NCBI RefSeq assembly: GCF_000986785.1
Contig: NZ_LAYY01000022.1
Coordinates: 1 to 40,119, forward strand
DNA from: Mesobacillus campisalis
GTDB taxonomy: Bacteria > Bacillota > Bacilli > Bacillales > Cytobacillaceae
Direction: 5' to 3'
DNA length: 40,119 bases
This document shows, one piece after another, positions 39,046 through 40,119 of the stretch. Under the pieces are notes generated by a model. It had not been told where the DNA came from and did no database searches. It saw only the letters and a list, made by a program, of their open reading frames with translations. The translations under genes were made by a program, and so were the position numbers. Numbering within the stretch: the stretch's first letter is position 1; each line of letters starts with the position of its first letter.

Positions 39046-39987
39046 CTACTTCGCAACAGAAAGCGGGATTCTTCCGTTCTTTTCAGTTGTCTCCTTTTTG
39101 TGTGAAGACAAAACAACTCCAATGAGAACAATGACTCCCCCGACCATTTGGTACCATAAAAATTCTTCCCCTGCAAAAAGCGTAGCAAACAGCGCGGCAA
39201 ACACCGGCAGCAGATTAATAAAGATGCCCGACTTGGCAGCCCCTGTTTTTGCGACGCCTGTATTCCAGGAAAGGAATGCCACAATGGAAGCAAAGCAGCC
39301 GACATAACTCAAGATGAGAAGGCTTTCTCTGTTAAAAATAACCTCAGCCTCTCCCAGACTTAATTCGAGAAAGCTTAATGGCATCAGGATTAGGATTCCA
39401 ACAAAGGATGTCACATACAAGGTGGTAAAAGCGGGCAAAACCTTAGCGTACTTCTTAATCACAATTGAATAAATGCTCCAGGCGACTACAGCCACCAAAA
39501 CAAACAAATCTCCCGGGTTGAACCTGAATGCCAGCAAGGCTTCCCATGATCCTTTCGAAAGAATAAAGACAATTCCAATGACCGATAAAATCATGCCTGC
39601 TGCCTGCCATCCCGAGAGCCTTTCTTTTAGCATGAAAAACGAAAAGACACCGATGAACAATGGAGTCACCGAATTGACCAGCGACGCGTTGATGGAAGTG
39701 GTGAAATGCAGTGAAAAGTAAATGATCGTGTTATATCCAGCCACTCCTGTCACGCTTAACAGAAGGAGAATATATCGATGTTTCCATAAAACCTTAAAGT
39801 CCCTGAGCAATGGCTTCGCCAGAAACGGCGTCAGCAATAAAAATGCCACTCCCCACCTTAGTAGCGAAAAGGTGATGGGCGGAAAATACTCTGCCCCCAA
39901 CCGGCCAATGACGAAATTCCCGCCCCAAATGGCATTGGCAAGAACAAGCAGAAGATAGGCAGAGGAATTCTTTTCAATCGTTTTCAA
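39046..39987 (-). CDS. EamA-family transporter (DMT superfamily)
   Basis: This 313-residue protein has ten hydrophobic segments in two EamA repeats: ANAIWGGNFVIGRLGAEY in the first and VVAWSIYSIVIKKYAKVLP opening the second. It is distinct in sequence from the EamA protein at 33 kb. Substrate unknown. The start is TTG at 39987; GGAAAGAAGTG lies upstream. Confidence 0.85.
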   Translation of the reverse strand: MKTIEKNSSAYLLLVLANAIWGGNFVIGRLGAEYFPPITFSLLRWGVAFLLLTPFLAKPLLRDFKVLWKHRYILLLLSVTGVAGYNTIIYFSLHFTTSINASLVNSVTPLFIGVFSFFMLKERLSGWQAAGMILSVIGIVFILSKGSWEALLAFRFNPGDLFVLVAVVAWSIYSIVIKKYAKVLPAFTTLYVTSFVGILILMPLSFLELSLGEAEVIFNRESLLILSYVGCFASIVAFLSWNTGVAKTGAAKSGIFINLLPVFAALFATLFAGEEFLWYQMVGGVIVLIGVVLSSHKKETTEKNGRIPLSVAK

Positions 39988-40119
39988 CCTGGTTCACTTC
40001 TTTCCGTATAGACAGTACCAGTTAAACAAGCTGCAAGTCTTTATGTAGTTGTCCAACGGCGAGATGCTTCTTCCTGTCCTGTTAGTTTTCCTGCACTTAA
40101 ACCTCCAAGCCTGCAACAC

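Overview
The window looks like chromosome from a Bacillaceae bacterium, possibly close to Mesobacillus or Cytobacillus. Evidence is the strong AGGAGG ribosome binding sites, many Bacillus-type small proteins, an HxlR/nitroreductase pair resembling YodB-YodC, a Fur box, CcpA (cre) sites and two tRNA genes. The genus is inferred from protein resemblance only.

Region 1 (1-3.4 kb, minus strand) holds a DUF429-type protein, a YbxH-like small protein, a divergent stand-alone PRPP synthetase paralogue and a monoacylglycerol-lipase-type hydrolase. Region 2 (3.4-18.5 kb, all minus strand) is one large sugar-acid catabolic locus. In transcription order it encodes a KDPG/KDPGal-type aldolase, a TRAP transporter (DctP, DctQ, DctM), a CtBP-like 2-hydroxyacid dehydrogenase, a second DctP, a LarA-like nickel-pincer isomerase homologue, D-galactonate dehydratase (DgoD), an IlvD/Edd-type aldonate dehydratase, KDG kinase, an IclR regulator, an FAH-family 2-keto-3-deoxy-aldonate dehydratase and alpha-ketoglutaric semialdehyde dehydrogenase. 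Together these give a phosphorylating C6 route (galactonate to KDGal to KDPGal to pyruvate plus G3P) and a non-phosphorylating C5 route (pentonate to 2-keto-3-deoxypentonate to alpha-ketoglutaric semialdehyde to alpha-ketoglutarate). Palindromes of the form GTTTTATAnTATAAAAC lie before the TRAP operon and before the FAH/ALDH unit, and a perfect cre lies in the TRAP leader.

Region 3 (18.6-25.7 kb) has tRNA-Gln, a run of small proteins, malate:quinone oxidoreductase, a nitroreductase divergent from an HxlR regulator with two operator boxes, a general stress protein, a methyltransferase and tRNA-Pro. Region 4 (25.8-30.2 kb) has an NlpC/P60 protein that has lost all three catalytic residues, in an operon with an IseA-like secreted protein. 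Upstream are three phased direct repeats and an eight-unit 52-bp tandem repeat, followed by several unrecognised genes. Region 5 (30.4-40.1 kb) is mixed housekeeping and accessory genes: an MBL hydrolase, two EamA transporters, a GNAT acetyltransferase, a Fur-controlled siderophore-binding lipoprotein and an acyl-CoA thioesterase.

The strongest novelty candidate is the small glutaredoxin-like gene at 34133-34366. Its first active-site Cys codon is TGA, the gene is intact on both sides, and a 7-bp hairpin with a GGC loop lies 25 nt downstream of the TGA. This is what a bacterial selenocysteine gene should look like.
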